NCBI GenBank assembly: GCA_003996215.1
Contig: QJPP01000035.1
Coordinates: 558,001 to 622,000, forward strand
Reading direction: 5' to 3'
Length of the DNA stretch: 64,000 nucleotides
DNA from: Jaltomata sinuosa
Lineage: Eukaryota; Streptophyta; Magnoliopsida; Solanales; Solanaceae
The translations under genes were made by a program, and so were the position numbers. Shown here piece after piece: positions 21,901-33,338 of this stretch. The first letter of the stretch is position 1. Each line of letters opens with the position of its first letter. The notes beneath the pieces are model-generated. The model saw nothing but the letters and a program-made list of their open reading frames with translations. It ran no database searches and was not told the DNA's origin.

Positions 21901-22326
21901 GAGCTAGCTGGTTCTGAGGCTGAGAGGTTAAAAAATTTCATAGCTAATATCCCTTTAAAAAAGGATGATCTATTGCATGCGAATATCCCTTTAGAAAAGG
22001 ATGATTTGTTGTCTTTTAATATCCCTTTGAAAAAGGATGATCTGTTGTCTGCTAATATCCCTTTAATAAAGGATGATCTGGTGCCTCCTGTGTATATATA
22101 CTGTGATTGTCAAGCCGCAATTGCTATTACGAAGAATAAATCTTATAATTATAAGAGCAGACACATGAAATTGAGGCATGACGTCATTAAGAAATTGCTG
22201 AGAGATGGAATAATTTCCATTGACTATGTGAAGTCAGAATTGAATTTGGCTGATTCACTGACTAAACCTGTGGGAAGAAAATTAATTCTTCAAACCTCAA
22301 AAGAGATGGGGTTAAGGCCAATATGA
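18974..22326 (+). pseudogene. Copia polyprotein (PR-INT-RT-RNase H), broken
   Basis: The blocks come in Ty1/copia order. Protease active site WVIDSGATRHIC (about 19273). GAG-pre-integrase ISLWYARLGHVN (about 19668). Integrase core IYTDLGDL...YYVTFIDDFFRF...RSDRGGKYFS (19846-20080). A central region 20341-20826 ends in the RT-start pattern FWKEEIKIEIDSIIKNNTW. Reverse transcriptase has YVDDILIFG (about 21268). RNase H has YCDAN (about 21750), CDCQAAIAI (about 22103) and LADSLTKPV (about 22246). Internal stops and shifts fall near 19486, 19822, 20115, 20826, 20907, 21117, 21524 and 21768, so the protein is dead. The gag part is almost absent. The codons are strikingly AT-rich. Confidence 0.9.
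21946..22089 (+). repeat. In-frame 36-bp minisatellite in the RNase H region (4 copies)
   Basis: Four exact-length 36-bp units start at 21946, 21982, 22018 and 22054, each encoding a 12-residue unit of the type NIPL(K/E/I)KDDLL(x)(x). Related copia RNase H regions have one such segment (a ...IPL... loop) ahead of the CD(C/S)QAA strand, so this looks like local tandem amplification that kept the frame. Units differ at several positions, so the amplification is not brand new. Confidence 0.92.
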
Positions 22327-22869
22327 TTGTCAATAAAGATGGTAACCCAACCTATGTGATTGGAGATCCCATGAAGTAGGTTCATATGGGTAATAACAAG
22401 TCGATATTGACATTGCGCACTAACTGAGAGTGCTTGAACTGCTACTAAAAATTGAGGGATGAGTTATTAACTCTTAATGAATTCATAGTCCTTACGGATG
22501 GTGTATTTAAAGCAGTATACACTTGATGAATTTACCTATATGAGAAGTGGAAGGAGGCCGTTCCTATGAGATTTTTGGTTTAATCTCTAGAACTCTCATG
22601 AATATCAGGCACGCACATGGCCTATTGGCGCAAAACCGCATTGAACAATAAAATTACGATCAAAATGTGATTGATAAAGTCTCTAGCTTACAATTAGAGT
22701 TTATTGGTTCATAGAAATATTATATTTCACCAATAATTCTGTAAGTTAAATTTTATTGATCTAAGTTTGGTTCATAGTCCTGAACACACCAAGCCTACTG
22801 CATTTTAATCATGTTTATCCAACAAGTTAAACTAATCTTCTTATAAATTCTTTTGAAATATGTGGAAAT

Positions 22870-23548
22870 TGTTGGCAAAATGTTTATATTATTTCAAAAT
22901 AATTAATTTTTAAAGTGTTTTTAAGATGCCTAAGTCTTATTGGAGAAGCCAACAAAAGCTGATATTTGTCCTTTACAAAAAGCATGACATTCAACACTTG
23001 GCAAGACTTTATACACTTGGTATTTTGCATGGAAGAACTTGGACAAGTGGCTGCCCACTTGTCAACATTTGCAACCTATTGGCCATCTATAAATAGCCTT
23101 CATATATCCATCAGAAAGTACACTCAATTCTCTTCTTTACTCTATGTTCACAGTTAAATAGAACCTACAACAATTTGATATAGCTCTCTCCCTTCGCGTT
23201 CTTCCACCTCATCTCTTGGTTTCTTCTTATGTTCTATTTAATATTTAATGGTTTTGGCTTCTTCTACTAATCCTCTAGTTTCTACTAATCCTCTAGTTTA
23301 ACTTATTGATGTTAATTTTGCTGATTCATGTATCTTTTATTTAATTAGGGAATGCTTGTTTAATCCTGGAGAAATATTTCACATTGTTGAAATAGTTTCT
23401 TAGGACAGTGTCCAACACGACTCAAGTATTACATATATATTTATATATATACTACTTATATTATTATGGTAGTAATATTTATCTAATTTCAGTATCATTA
23501 TTTTGCCAACATTGTTATTGTGATTTTTCCCTTGTTCCCCCAAAAACA
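22870..23548 (+). repeat. 3' LTR of the copia element
   Basis: Begins tgttggcaaaatg and ends near ccccc-aaaaaca; about 679 bp. It carries the empty site for the Mutator-type insertion (ggcttcttctactaatcc) and a small local duplication of tctactaatcctctagtt (23254-23290). A polypurine tract is not obvious upstream. Confidence 0.9.
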
Positions 23549-23743
23549 GTGCCATTGAAGATTTAAGTATCTTATTTATATTGTTTTCTAACTGTACTTA
23601 AATTAACTATTAATTCCAAAACCACAAGCCCGCTTGAAATATGAAACTCTGCTCCAAAACAAGATAATCTCCCTTTCCTTTATTCTTTAGATACCCTGAA
23701 TTGAAAAAAGTTTCACACATATACGATGAAATGGAGAAGTGAC

Positions 23744-24921
23744 TAAATTACCCTTCAAGCATTGAAAATGATACAAATATACCATTCTTTCACCTTTGGG
23801 CTCTAAAATGTCTTTCACATTCACCTTTGGACTCTAAAATACCCTTCTCATACACCTTTGGGGCCTATTTTGCCATTTTGCTTAACAGACCTTTTAGGAA
23901 TAATAATTAGGATTTTTATTTTATATGTAATAATATTTTATTGGTTGAAATTTTAATTAATCAAAACCTATTAACCCACAAACCCAAAGATCCCGAATTT
24001 AGCTCCTTTTCATTTTTCATCTCTCCATTTTTTCCAAGTTCTTATTTAGATTAGAGACATATGTTATAGATTTAAATTAATGACTGAGATTTAGTAAATT
24101 TAAAATAAGCCTTAACTATGATTAAAATAATTAATTACTTTCATACATTTACTTTTGAAATATTATTTTAATCTCACAATTTTAATTGTACAAGATATCT
24201 TTCCTAAATATAAAAAAATATTCTTACTTGCCTTGAGTAATTTTGTTATGCATCATTTTTACTTTTACTTTTTGCTACAATTTTTTTCACTCAAATTATT
24301 TTTAGCCTAATTTTGGATGGTGGAAAAAAATTTCAATGTTGAAAGAGAAGTCCTCCTGCTTTAAAAAAAAAATTACTATCAAAATTTAGTATAATTTTTT
24401 TCCTGTATTGTAAATAATATAGCAATCAGTTATTTGAATATTTGACAAAACAAAAAGTAATATAATTAAAAATAAATTTAGTGGCTAAAATTGCGGGATT
24501 GCATTATATTTTGGAGCAAATATATAACATGTTTATTATTCTAATCATGATTAAGGCTTATCATTAATTGACTAAATCTCAATCATTAATTTAAATTTAT
24601 GACATGTGTCTCTCATCTAAATAAATTTTTTAAAAAATAGAGAAATGAGAAATGGAAGGGAGCCAAAATTCAGAATCCGAATTGGATTCTGGGTTAATAG
24701 GTTTTGATTAATTAAAATTTCAACCAATAAAATACTGTCACATATTAAATAAAAATCCTAATTATTTTTCTAAAGAGTCTTTTAAGGAAAAGGATAAAAT
24801 AAGTCCAAGTGGATGAGAAGGAATATTTTAGAGCCCAAAGGTGAATGAAAAGAGTATTTTAGAGTCCAAAGATGAAAGGATGATATATTTATACTATTTT
24901 CAATACTTGAAGGGTAATTTA
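23744..24921. mobile_element. Foldback-like DNA transposon with arms of about 400 bp
   Basis: The ends taaattacccttcaag and cttgaagggtaattta are inverse complements, and the complementarity continues inward with small gaps. Paired blocks include ctttgggctctaaaat, ttggttgaaattttaattaa, caaaacctattaaccca and ttaaattaatga(c/t)tgagattt. The arms are about 23744-24150 and 24515-24921, with a short AT-rich centre and no transposase. The whole could fold into a long hairpin. No clean target duplication flanks it, so the superfamily (Mutator or foldback) is unresolved. Confidence 0.8.
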
Positions 24922-25217
24922 AACCCTTATGATGAAATTAATAAATAAATTGTAACAAGCGAATAGATTAAATGTGAACAAGAAACAATTAGTGCATGGA
25001 CTACCCAAAACGATCTTGCCAACTTAACACAGACAAATGAGCAATGGTATATAGAACTAGCAAGGAGAGATATGCATAATCTAACTAGATTTTTGAGGTT
25101 TCTTCAATTGTAATTCATCAGAAGGTCCTTAATATTACTAGATGATTTATTTCATATACTTGTTTATGTTCTGTATTAATAAGTTTAATGCCACACACAC
25201 CCTCACAGGGGCATCTA

Positions 25218-26670
25218 TCAGTCATGGTGAAACTTCCAGGCTGATGCAAAAATAATTGGAGTTCCTTTCCATTTAATAATAAGGCCGTTTCCATCCATAT
25301 CAAGAGTGCAAAAATCATCACCAGACCTATCGGCCATTAGATTTTGCCTGGTACAAGGATGATTTCGCTCAATTCTGTTTCCTTAATACCAAACTTTTCA
25401 AACAAGTCTCTCCATACTTCAAGCCTTACATTGCGGAAGATCCTCTCTTCTCCTTCACAAGTGATCATATTGTGAATGATCTTTCTAAGAATAAGTCCTT
25501 CAAATGGAATCCTATACTGATTGTATCGTCCCATGAAAGTCTCCAAACAATCATAGAGTGTAGCATACAGAAATAATGCTTCATTAAAACGATCCATAAA
25601 ATTTGGCTAGTTAGTATTTGCCTCAATTTCGTGACCACTATCACACAAGGATTAAGGCTTTTAATGAATCTTAGAACAACTTCCAGGTGATTGGGCCGTG
25701 CTAATATGCCCTTTAGATTATATTCTGAGTAAACTGTCACAACTTCACTAGTATCTAACTCAAAGAGATCTTTACTGAGATCCTTCATTTCTGACACCAC
25801 TGTATTAAAAAAAAAGGGAAACTTAATGTTTTCAGCAGCAAAAGATGACAATCTCTTCCCTATTTCTTCAACCACTTGTTTAGATGTTCCAATAGCGGTT
25901 ATCTTGAGAAGCTCAAGTGGACAATCACCTTAATTCGCAAGAGCTTGCATGAGGATTGTCCAGTGAGATCCAGTTTTGATTCCAAAATCAATCAAATAAA
26001 GCTGTCTTTCTGACTTAACATTATCCAAAATGGCTTCAATACCAACAAATTGGTGATTTGGTAGAAAGGAAGTGCATGATAACATGAAATTACATGAGGC
26101 TTTGGACACAAGAAAAGCTCTTCAAGATCAATTGGTTCCACTTCAAAATCCCTAGGTCTATCTAGTAGTAATCCTGTTACTGACTTTGTCTCCTTATCAG
26201 TCCTCGCTCGAAAAGCTTCACCAAAGCAGTACATAACTCTTTGGACCGGTGTACCTGTAGGAGAAGCTGACAGGTTACACGAGCTTAGTAACTCCGTTGC
26301 ACGTTCATAGTGTCTCTTCGAGAACATTTCAGCAGAGTCTTGAAGTAGAAGAGCAAGCTTCAAATCTTCTGAACCATCACGAGACAGATCACTAGGGTGT
26401 TTATAAGCAATGGAGGAATCATCCTCTTTCTTGGAGGTATGATGAAGTAATTGTGCGTGCCATTTCAAAAATTTTCACCGTTGATGGGACATGAGATCCA
26501 GAACTAAAACTGCACGGTAAATCATAGTGCGTCTTTTTAAGATTTCCTCTATTGCAAGTACACTTGTGCAAAATTTTGCACGATGCTGAAGGTATGCAAG
26601 AACTTTCCTTGTTCGAGCTTTCCATTTGATCCTTGCCTTTCTTTGTGGTGTTTGCAAGAGTAAAATTCAT
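25218..26670 (-). pseudogene. GRAS-family pseudogene
   Basis: A paralogue of the intact 13866-15287 gene over its full length. It starts MNFTLANTTKKGKDQMESS at 26670 and ends with the equivalent of ...WKGTP...WKFHHD at 25218. Frames change near 26460 (after the EMAR block), near 26040 and 25990 (either side of the VHIID core), and near 25615 and 25340. An in-frame TAA sits near 25931 (gene-2 equivalent ANIGDCP). The heptad region SAEMFSKRHYERATELL, the RFNEALFLYATLYD block and RKIIHNMITCEGEER remain readable. At least five lesions rule out a functional product. Confidence 0.9.
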
Positions 26671-28949
26671 TGCTTTCTAATTGTATGAAAATGGTTATCC
26701 TCTTTTCATATTTTTTAATATAATCTAATCGTGAGTAAGGTACCATAAAATACAAAAAGATAGCAGAAGCAAGGACAAGTTTTATGGTTTAAATCCTAAT
26801 TTGCCAGCAGCCGGCCACTAACAGAACAATGTATTTTGACTCAAACAAGTTCTGCTTAAGTAAACAAATTAATTATTGAGACACGTTAACGTTAACTTTT
26901 ATGTTTGGAAAGAGTAAAACTTCTTATAGATGTTAATTTCAGGATGAAATTCTAGGTTTCTTATTTCTGCTTGCAGCCAACCTGCGATGAGGGAATGGAA
27001 ATAAATGAAGAGAAAAACATTCCCTTAATGTGTAATTTACTGCAGTCTAAAGAGAAGTAGAGGAGGGCATTTGCAAACCCCAAAATGGTTATGCTGGTAA
27101 TCGAATAAAAGACTTCAAATAGCTACCGCCGAAACCATGTTAGTTGTTACATTATCTAATACTCATCCATGAGTTCGGTAGCCGAAAAATATTTTTCAAT
27201 TTTTTCATGTTTGGTTGGTCAAAAAATTTGAAAATCATTTCTCGTGAGAAGCCACTTGAGAAGTGGAGGACGACATGAAAAAGAAGATATCCTCATTTAT
27301 TACCTATTTCAGGTATGTGTTGAACCTTTGGGTTGTTGCATTTTAGTGAACTAGTTCTGGAGAACTTGTGTTGCACATTTGTCCCCTATTATTGTATAAA
27401 ATTTATACAAGTCTAATCTCATGTTGAAATTATTTGTAAATACGATAAACCTTGTATTAATTAATGTGTTTATATATAGAGCTCACATTGTAAGAGACTC
27501 AATCTACAAATGTCTTTCTTATAAATGTTAGTAAATCATTATGAATTTCATTGTATACATCTACAAAGAAGTATATAATAGTTATTTATGATAGAAATAT
27601 TTAAAATGGACGATAATCTGCGTGAAAGATCCATAAGACCGCTTCTCTAAAAGAAATAAAAAATAAAATAAAATAATTGTATAACCGTTAAAATTAACAT
27701 TGTCATGGTTAACTCACTCGTAATAAAATTACTTTATAAGCAAATATGCCAAACAATCTCAAATTTATATTACATATTACATAAAATTAACTAAAAACAA
27801 AAATGCTTGAATCTGGCAAATAAATTATTTGAATTATATAAATATAATCGCATTACTCTATATGAAATATAACACGATAAATGCGAACTAAAAGATAATC
27901 ATTTACATAGTTTTACGTACTATGTATGAAATATAATATAAGTTCACTCATATTCTCATCATATTTAAAAGATGCTCACATATAATATTATGAAAAAGCT
28001 ACGTAAATAACCAAACATCCTTACATATTTACTAAATTTCTCTATACTTTAAAATAATTACATATTCTCTCATCACTTAATAGTTTCCTACTAGATTTTA
28101 ACTCATATACTCCTTCTCCCCTTTCTCTCGCTCTCTCTCCTCCCTTTTATCTCATCTCTCCTTTTTCCTCTAGCCTCGATAAAACCCCACTGCTCCACCA
28201 CAACGCCACTACTGCAAGACAAATTCGGTGCTCTCATGATTTTTTGGGCACTGATTTGATTGGATCTATATTTTTGGCAAACTCTGGTGCCCTCATGATT
28301 TCTCGGGTACTAATTTGAGTTGATTTCTTGGCGTTCTTGACCCCTTTTTGCTTTAGAGTATATGAACGGATACATGTATATGTATCTACACAAGAAGATG
28401 GAACATCTGATTTCCAAGTTGGGGAGTATCTATGCACGGATACATATTTTTATGCACATATACAATTTTATCAATACCAATATGTGCAGTGCACAAATAC
28501 ACAAGATACATTACAAATACACTAGATACAGAGAAGTAGAGGAACAAGAGAGGGAGAGAGACGAGCGAGAAAGGAGAGATACATTAGTTGGATACATGTA
28601 TCTAAAGGCAAATGCAATGTATCTGGCAAAATATGTAATTGCTGAAACTATTCATATGTTGAGTAATTAGCACCTACACTAATGTGCTTTATAAAAGTTG
28701 CTCTAATATTATTAGAAATTGCATTTAGATGTATGTTTCATTTACACATATCATATGTAGAACACTAGACATTTATCTTGTAATGAGTATTTTCAATTAT
28801 GTTATATATAGATTTGATTCAAAAAAAAATATTGAACTTGATATATACACAAGAAAAATATATGTAACCAACTACACAAATTAAAAATATAAATTTAACC
28901 ACTACAAAAACAAAATTTAAATGAAACATTACCTCATTTATTAAGTATG
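26671..28949. other. 5' flank of the GRAS pseudogene and AT-rich intergenic DNA
   Basis: The promoter blocks shared with the intact GRAS gene are at about 26769-26816 and 27107-27160, separated here by about 290 bp not present in the other copy. From 27170 the DNA is AT-rich. A region at 28340-28630 is rich in atacatgtat and gatacat words and looks like a low-complexity repeat of unknown type. No gene is supported. Confidence 0.4.
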
Positions 28950-29459
28950 CTTTATTTTGCAAACTTTGCTGGAAACTCAGAAGTAAACCTTCCGTATGGG
29001 GATCCTTCATGGCCAACAAATACTACAAAAAACTGCACCCAGTTATGGCTCAGAGCAAAGGAGCATCAACCATACGGAGGAAGATGATTCTAGTTAGAGA
29101 TTTGGTGGAACATCAGATTGGGTGGAAGATTGGTAAAGGAAATTCTAGCTTCTGGTATGACAACTGGACTAGTTTGGGGTCCCTTTACCATATCATACCA
29201 GAGGCAGGAGATGAGAAAATAGAATTCACGAGTTTTGCCAATAATGGAGTTTGGAATGAACAGATGCTGCAGGAATGCTTGCCAGAGGAATATGTCCAGT
29301 ACATTATGCAACACATCCCCACCCCTAAGGAACATAAGACACTGGACTAGCCTAGATGTATGTTGGAAACTAGTGGGAGGTTCACTGTCAAGACCTCATG
29401 GAACTATATTAGACAAAGAGATGAACATGATAGCATCTTTGGATACACCAAAAACTTGT
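28950..29459 (+). mobile_element. LINE fragment (C-terminal part of ORF2, zf-RVT side)
   Basis: Readable on the plus strand as FCKLCWKLRSKPSVWGSFM, then MANKYYKKLHP, IGKGNSSFWYDNW and, after a frame change near 29340, TSGRFTVKTSWNYIRQRDE. This is the region between the reverse transcriptase and the zf-RVT motif of plant LINE ORF2 proteins. It is cut on the right by the LTR that starts at 29460 and on the left by decay. It is not part of the LINE at 1312-6329. Confidence 0.8.
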
Positions 29460-30883
29460 TGAGTCCTAACGCACACGCAAGTGTACGCGGTCGTACAAGT
29501 AATATAGGATTGTAAGTCCAGATATCGTACCCACAGGGACTTGTCGATCAACTATTTTACTAAATTAAACTAGTTCTAATTATTTATTCGAGCATAAAAA
29601 CTCAAAGGAATATTTATTAACCAAAGTAAAAAGAAAAAGTTAACTAATGAACAATTAACCAAACAAAGAGAAGGTTTTCACGTAATCAATGTGATGAAAT
29701 CGATCTAGGATTATGGATCTGCTAACAATCATAGTTAATAAGCAATTTCATCGACTTGTTTGTTTATCTAGTTGTTGATTCCGGGGTTGATATTACAACT
29801 ATGGTCTCTCGAGCCTCTAATTGCCTATTCAAAATAGCATCACAACTACATCATTGAGCGGGGATTGACATATTATTTTAAAAGTATTTATATTTCTTCC
29901 CATATGAACCAAGCAAGGCGTTCTAGGTATATCTCTATCCTAGTCGCTAACCTACCCTTTACGTTACAAAAGAGAGGTCTTGCTCCTTATATTCCTCGAT
30001 CTACCTTGTTGATCCTTCTCTCGAGTTCACAAAGAGATTATAGATTTATTTTAATGGTAGCTAAGCATTAAAATAGTAAGTACAAGAATATAAGAACAAC
30101 TAATATGATAATCAAATAATCGAATCAATCGTCTACGAAACAATCATGTAGTTAGCTACCACAATCCTAAAATGAAAAGTTTAACTCCACATAGACATGG
30201 AGCAATTACAACAATTCATCCAAGGAAAAATATAAAATAAATAATAAAGGAGAAGAAAAGATGAAACCAATATTATCCGACCTCCACGGAGGCTCCTAGC
30301 TCTTCGTAGGTCAAAAGTTGGGTAAAAATCGTGATTTGAGATGTATTTATAGAGTAGGAGGAAAATAACCCCTTTTCCTACTTGGATTTGGAGTAGAAAA
30401 AGTAGAAAAAATAAGAAAAGTTCCGGGTTTGGGGCTGGGGCGATGCGCCACCGATGCGCCCAGCTGAAACGGTGGGGCGACGCGCCACCAATGCACCAGC
30501 CACACCCATCAGTAGTTTGGGGGCTGGGGTGGCGCACCAGCAGTCCCAGCTGAAACGGTGGGGCGACGCGCTACCAATGCACCAGCCACCCATCAGTAGT
30601 TTGGGGGCTGGGGTGGCGCACCAGCAGTACGCCACAACCCAAATTTTCTTCTTTTGCTCTCTTTTTCTCCCGAAACTTTGCTAACTCCTTTCCAATGCTT
30701 TTATGCTTCCATTTAAGCTCTCATGGGTTGTTTTTCTCCATATTTTCCCTGCAAAGTATCTAATCACATATATTAGCTCATAATCAAAAATATGTAAATA
30801 ATCATAGGGATATACATCACTTTTTTCCTCATAACAAGGTTAAACATGGGTAAATAGGGCACGTATAAATACGCCCAAGATCA
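29460..30883 (-). repeat. LTR of a Ty3/gypsy element F (3' LTR, minus strand)
   Basis: The left edge tgagtcctaacgcacacg, followed by taatataggattgtaagtcc and cgtacccacagggacttg, is typical of Tat/Athila/Ogre-type LTR ends. The right edge is ...cgcccaagatca (30883), followed on the plus strand by ccaccccacacttaaa, the complement of a tttaagtgtggggtgg polypurine tract. On the minus strand this reads tract, then LTR start, so it is the 3' LTR. It interrupts the LINE fragment at 29459. Confidence 0.65.
30461..30630 (+). repeat. Tandem duplication of about 86 bp, GC-rich, inside the F LTR
   Basis: Units begin cagctgaaacggtggggcga at 30461 and 30547 and end in gctggggtggcgcaccagca. The second is 2 bp shorter. 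GC content is sharply above the surrounding AT-rich DNA. Confidence 0.85.
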
Positions 30884-31036
30884 CCACCCCACACTTAAAT
30901 CTTTGTTCATCCTCGAACAAATAACTATACACCCTACAATATTTCACATCTTAAGATACCAATTGAACAGGTCTACTCACACCCAAGTTAACTAGACAGT
31001 TTAATCATGACCCATAATCCACTCATCATGCATACA
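30884..31036 (-). mobile_element. Remnant of the element F internal region (polypurine tract side)
   Basis: Carries the polypurine tract complement and the phrase ctttgttcatcctcgaacaa that normally precedes it, then about 130 bp without domains. It ends abruptly where the truncated LTR of element A begins. Confidence 0.5.
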
Positions 31037-31919
31037 TCAATCATTTTTTCACAGATGTGAACTCATGTCATGTATATATATATTTTAGGAGTAGTATTTA
31101 GCACCGAGTTGGACTGAGTGAGAGTACTCTTAGTCCCAGAACTATGTGCCACCATAGGTTTCCCTTTTGAGGCTTATGATGACAGGATCCTGGTATGAAA
31201 TGGTTCTAACCTTGGCTGGTTAGGACAACTCTTTCAGTGTGGGTGCAAGACACTGAACTCCATGTAGCTCAGCATGGTTTAATGTCAGTTAAGATAAACT
31301 CCCACATGTTTATTTTCAGGCTATGAAGTTATATGAATCTATATTATGAAACTTAAGCTTTACCTTATGTTTTATGTTCTTATACCTTGATATTTATTTA
31401 TGGTCCTTCTTTAAGTAACAAGTTCATTCTTAAGCATGTTTTAAACTATTTTTCTCATGATTCATGCATCGCTCACATACTCAGTACATCCTATAGTACT
31501 GATGCATATTTTGTGCTGCATCCTTTGATGATGCAAATTCAGGTGCTCCTTTCTAGGCACGTGGCTAGAGATTCCAGGCCACTTTTCTGTCAGCTGTTGG
31601 TGATTTCTCTTAGTTCGAGGACTGGATATGTTTTAGTTATGTTGATTTCTTATTTTTTTTCTTCAAGTTAGCTAGGGTCTTGTCCTAGCAACTCCTTATT
31701 TCATGTAGAGGCTTTTCAGACATAGACAGTGTTTGAGTTTCTTTCTGGATTTTATATTTCCATTCGACTTGATTACCTATGTATGTGATTCCAGATTTAT
31801 CTATTATGCTTCCTCTTATCTTTGTTATGCTTGAGTATGCTTTGACCAAGGGGTTAACTTGGGGCACTTGTTGTCTCAAGTCCCGTGTTACGTCCAGGGG
31901 GTAACCTCGGGGTGTGACA
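31037..31919 (+). repeat. Truncated 5' LTR of element A
   Basis: Matches 38240-39115 of the 3' LTR closely (ggagtagtatttagcacc, tgcaagacactgaactccat, taacctcgggg(t/c)gtgaca). The first roughly 1.28 kb of the LTR, including its TG start and the palindrome-rich part, is missing. Confidence 0.9.
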
Positions 31920-32129
31920 AACTTGGTATTAGAGCCTCAGGTTCAAGAGTCCTAGGACGTCTGAAAGCCGCATCGAGTAGAGTCTTTTTTCATGTGTGTG
32001 ACGTGCTTCACACATATGAGAGGGAAGCTATGAGGTGTCTTAGGAACACTTTACTTCTTTCATGATCACGTTGTGCGATAGAGATTAACTTTAATGTTTC
32101 TCTAATCTTTATCTTGTACATTTCAAACT

Positions 32130-33269
32130 ATGCCTCCTAGACATGCTATGCCTCCTCGGGCCGCTCGGAATGCAATTTCTCCCATTCCGGTCCCCAATGT
32201 CACGAATGAGGAATTCAGAAATGCCATCCATTTGCTAGCCCAGACTTTGGCCACTCAGGCCAATCAGAAGGCTCCTGCCCCCGTTCATTCTCAAGGTAGG
32301 GTAGCGACCCGAGTTTGTGACTTTGTCCGGATAAACCCACCAGAATTTTGGGGTTCGAAAGTGAGTGAAGACCCACTCAACTTTATTGATGAAGTGAAGA
32401 AGATCTTTGAAGTTATGCAAGTAGTTAGGCTTGATTGTGTTGAGCTTGCATCCTATCAACTCAAGGATGTGGCTCGTATTTGGTTCACTCAATAGAAGGA
32501 GACTAGGGTGAGGGACGCAGTCCCCACCACTTGGGAGTGTTTTAATAGGGCCTTCCTTGATAGGTTTTTTCCCCGAGAGTTGAGGCAAGCAAAAGTGAAG
32601 GAATTTATGAACTTGAGACAAGGTTCGATGTCGGTGCAAGAGTATAGTCTGAAGTTCACTCAATTGTCTAGATATGCTCCCTCCATGGTAGCTTACCCAC
32701 ATAATCAAATGAGAAAGTTTATATATGGGGTTTCTGATGTGGTGAAGAAAGAGTATAGGTCTACTTTGTTGTTGAGTGATATGAACATTTCCTGACTTAT
32801 GACTCATGCCCATCAGATTGAGGGTGACAAACTTAGGGAGATGGCAAGGGAGAACAAGAGGGTTAGATCCGAGGGATCAGGTTTTGGCCATCATAGGTCC
32901 GAAGGTGGACATCGCTCTTCTTTCCAGAAGAAGTCATCAGGATCCGTTCATTCTTCTGCTAGTGCTCCTACCAAGGCCCAGAAGCCTCGTCATGATCAGG
33001 GTAGTAGAGGATCTGGTTCTTATTCCCAGTCTCAGGGAAGTGTTGCTAAGGGGCCTTCTTTCCCTGTTTGTACCAGGTGTGGGAAGAATCACCCGGGAGA
33101 GTGTCGTTTGGGCACGGGTGCATGCTATGGGTGTGGAAAGACTGGAAACTTGCTTAGAGATTTCCCTTCAGCTAAGAAGGGGCAGAGATGTGGTAGGACT
33201 CAGTCTACCCCAGCAGCTTCAGGAGGTAGACCAGCCCAGCAGGGCACAACTTCTAGTTCTGGTGGATAG
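32130..33269 (+). pseudogene. Element A gag, broken
   Basis: Starts MPPRHAMPPRAARNA. The retrotransposon gag core NPPEFWGSKVSEDPLNFIDE lies near 32335, and the region ends in a CCHC knuckle CYGCGKTGNLLRDF whose histidine is replaced (about 33123). Stops at about 32493 (tggaag to tagaag type) and 32793 interrupt it. Gag proteins form the particle that packages the element RNA. Confidence 0.88.
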
Positions 33270-33338
33270 TGCCAGAACTGCCTTTATGCTATGTCCTCTC
33301 GTCAGGATTAGGAGGGTTCCCCAGACGTTGTTACTGGT

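Larger units (their letters stand above)
17292..23548 (+). mobile_element. Ty1/copia LTR retrotransposon, decayed, with a nested Mutator-type element
   Basis: Two direct LTRs (17292-18961 and 22870-23548) begin tgttggcaaaatg and end near ttcccc...aaca. They enclose a copia-order internal region: protease, integrase, reverse transcriptase, RNase H. Most of gag and a recognisable tRNA-Met primer site are missing, because the internal region starts directly at atctaagaaactatg. Without the nested insertion the 5' LTR would be about 666 bp, against about 679 bp for the 3' LTR. I found no target duplication. The element splits the GRAS cluster. Confidence 0.9.

Noticed and set aside
17292..23548. 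Target duplication for the copia element
   Set aside because: Flanks (tagtt and gtgcc) do not match. The outer ends may have decayed or recombined.
28340..28670. Region rich in gatacatgtat words as a MITE or coding exon
   Set aside because: No paired inverted ends or target duplication could be found, and the frames are low complexity.
29865..30071. 68-codon plus-strand frame
   Set aside because: Falls inside the F LTR, with no domain.
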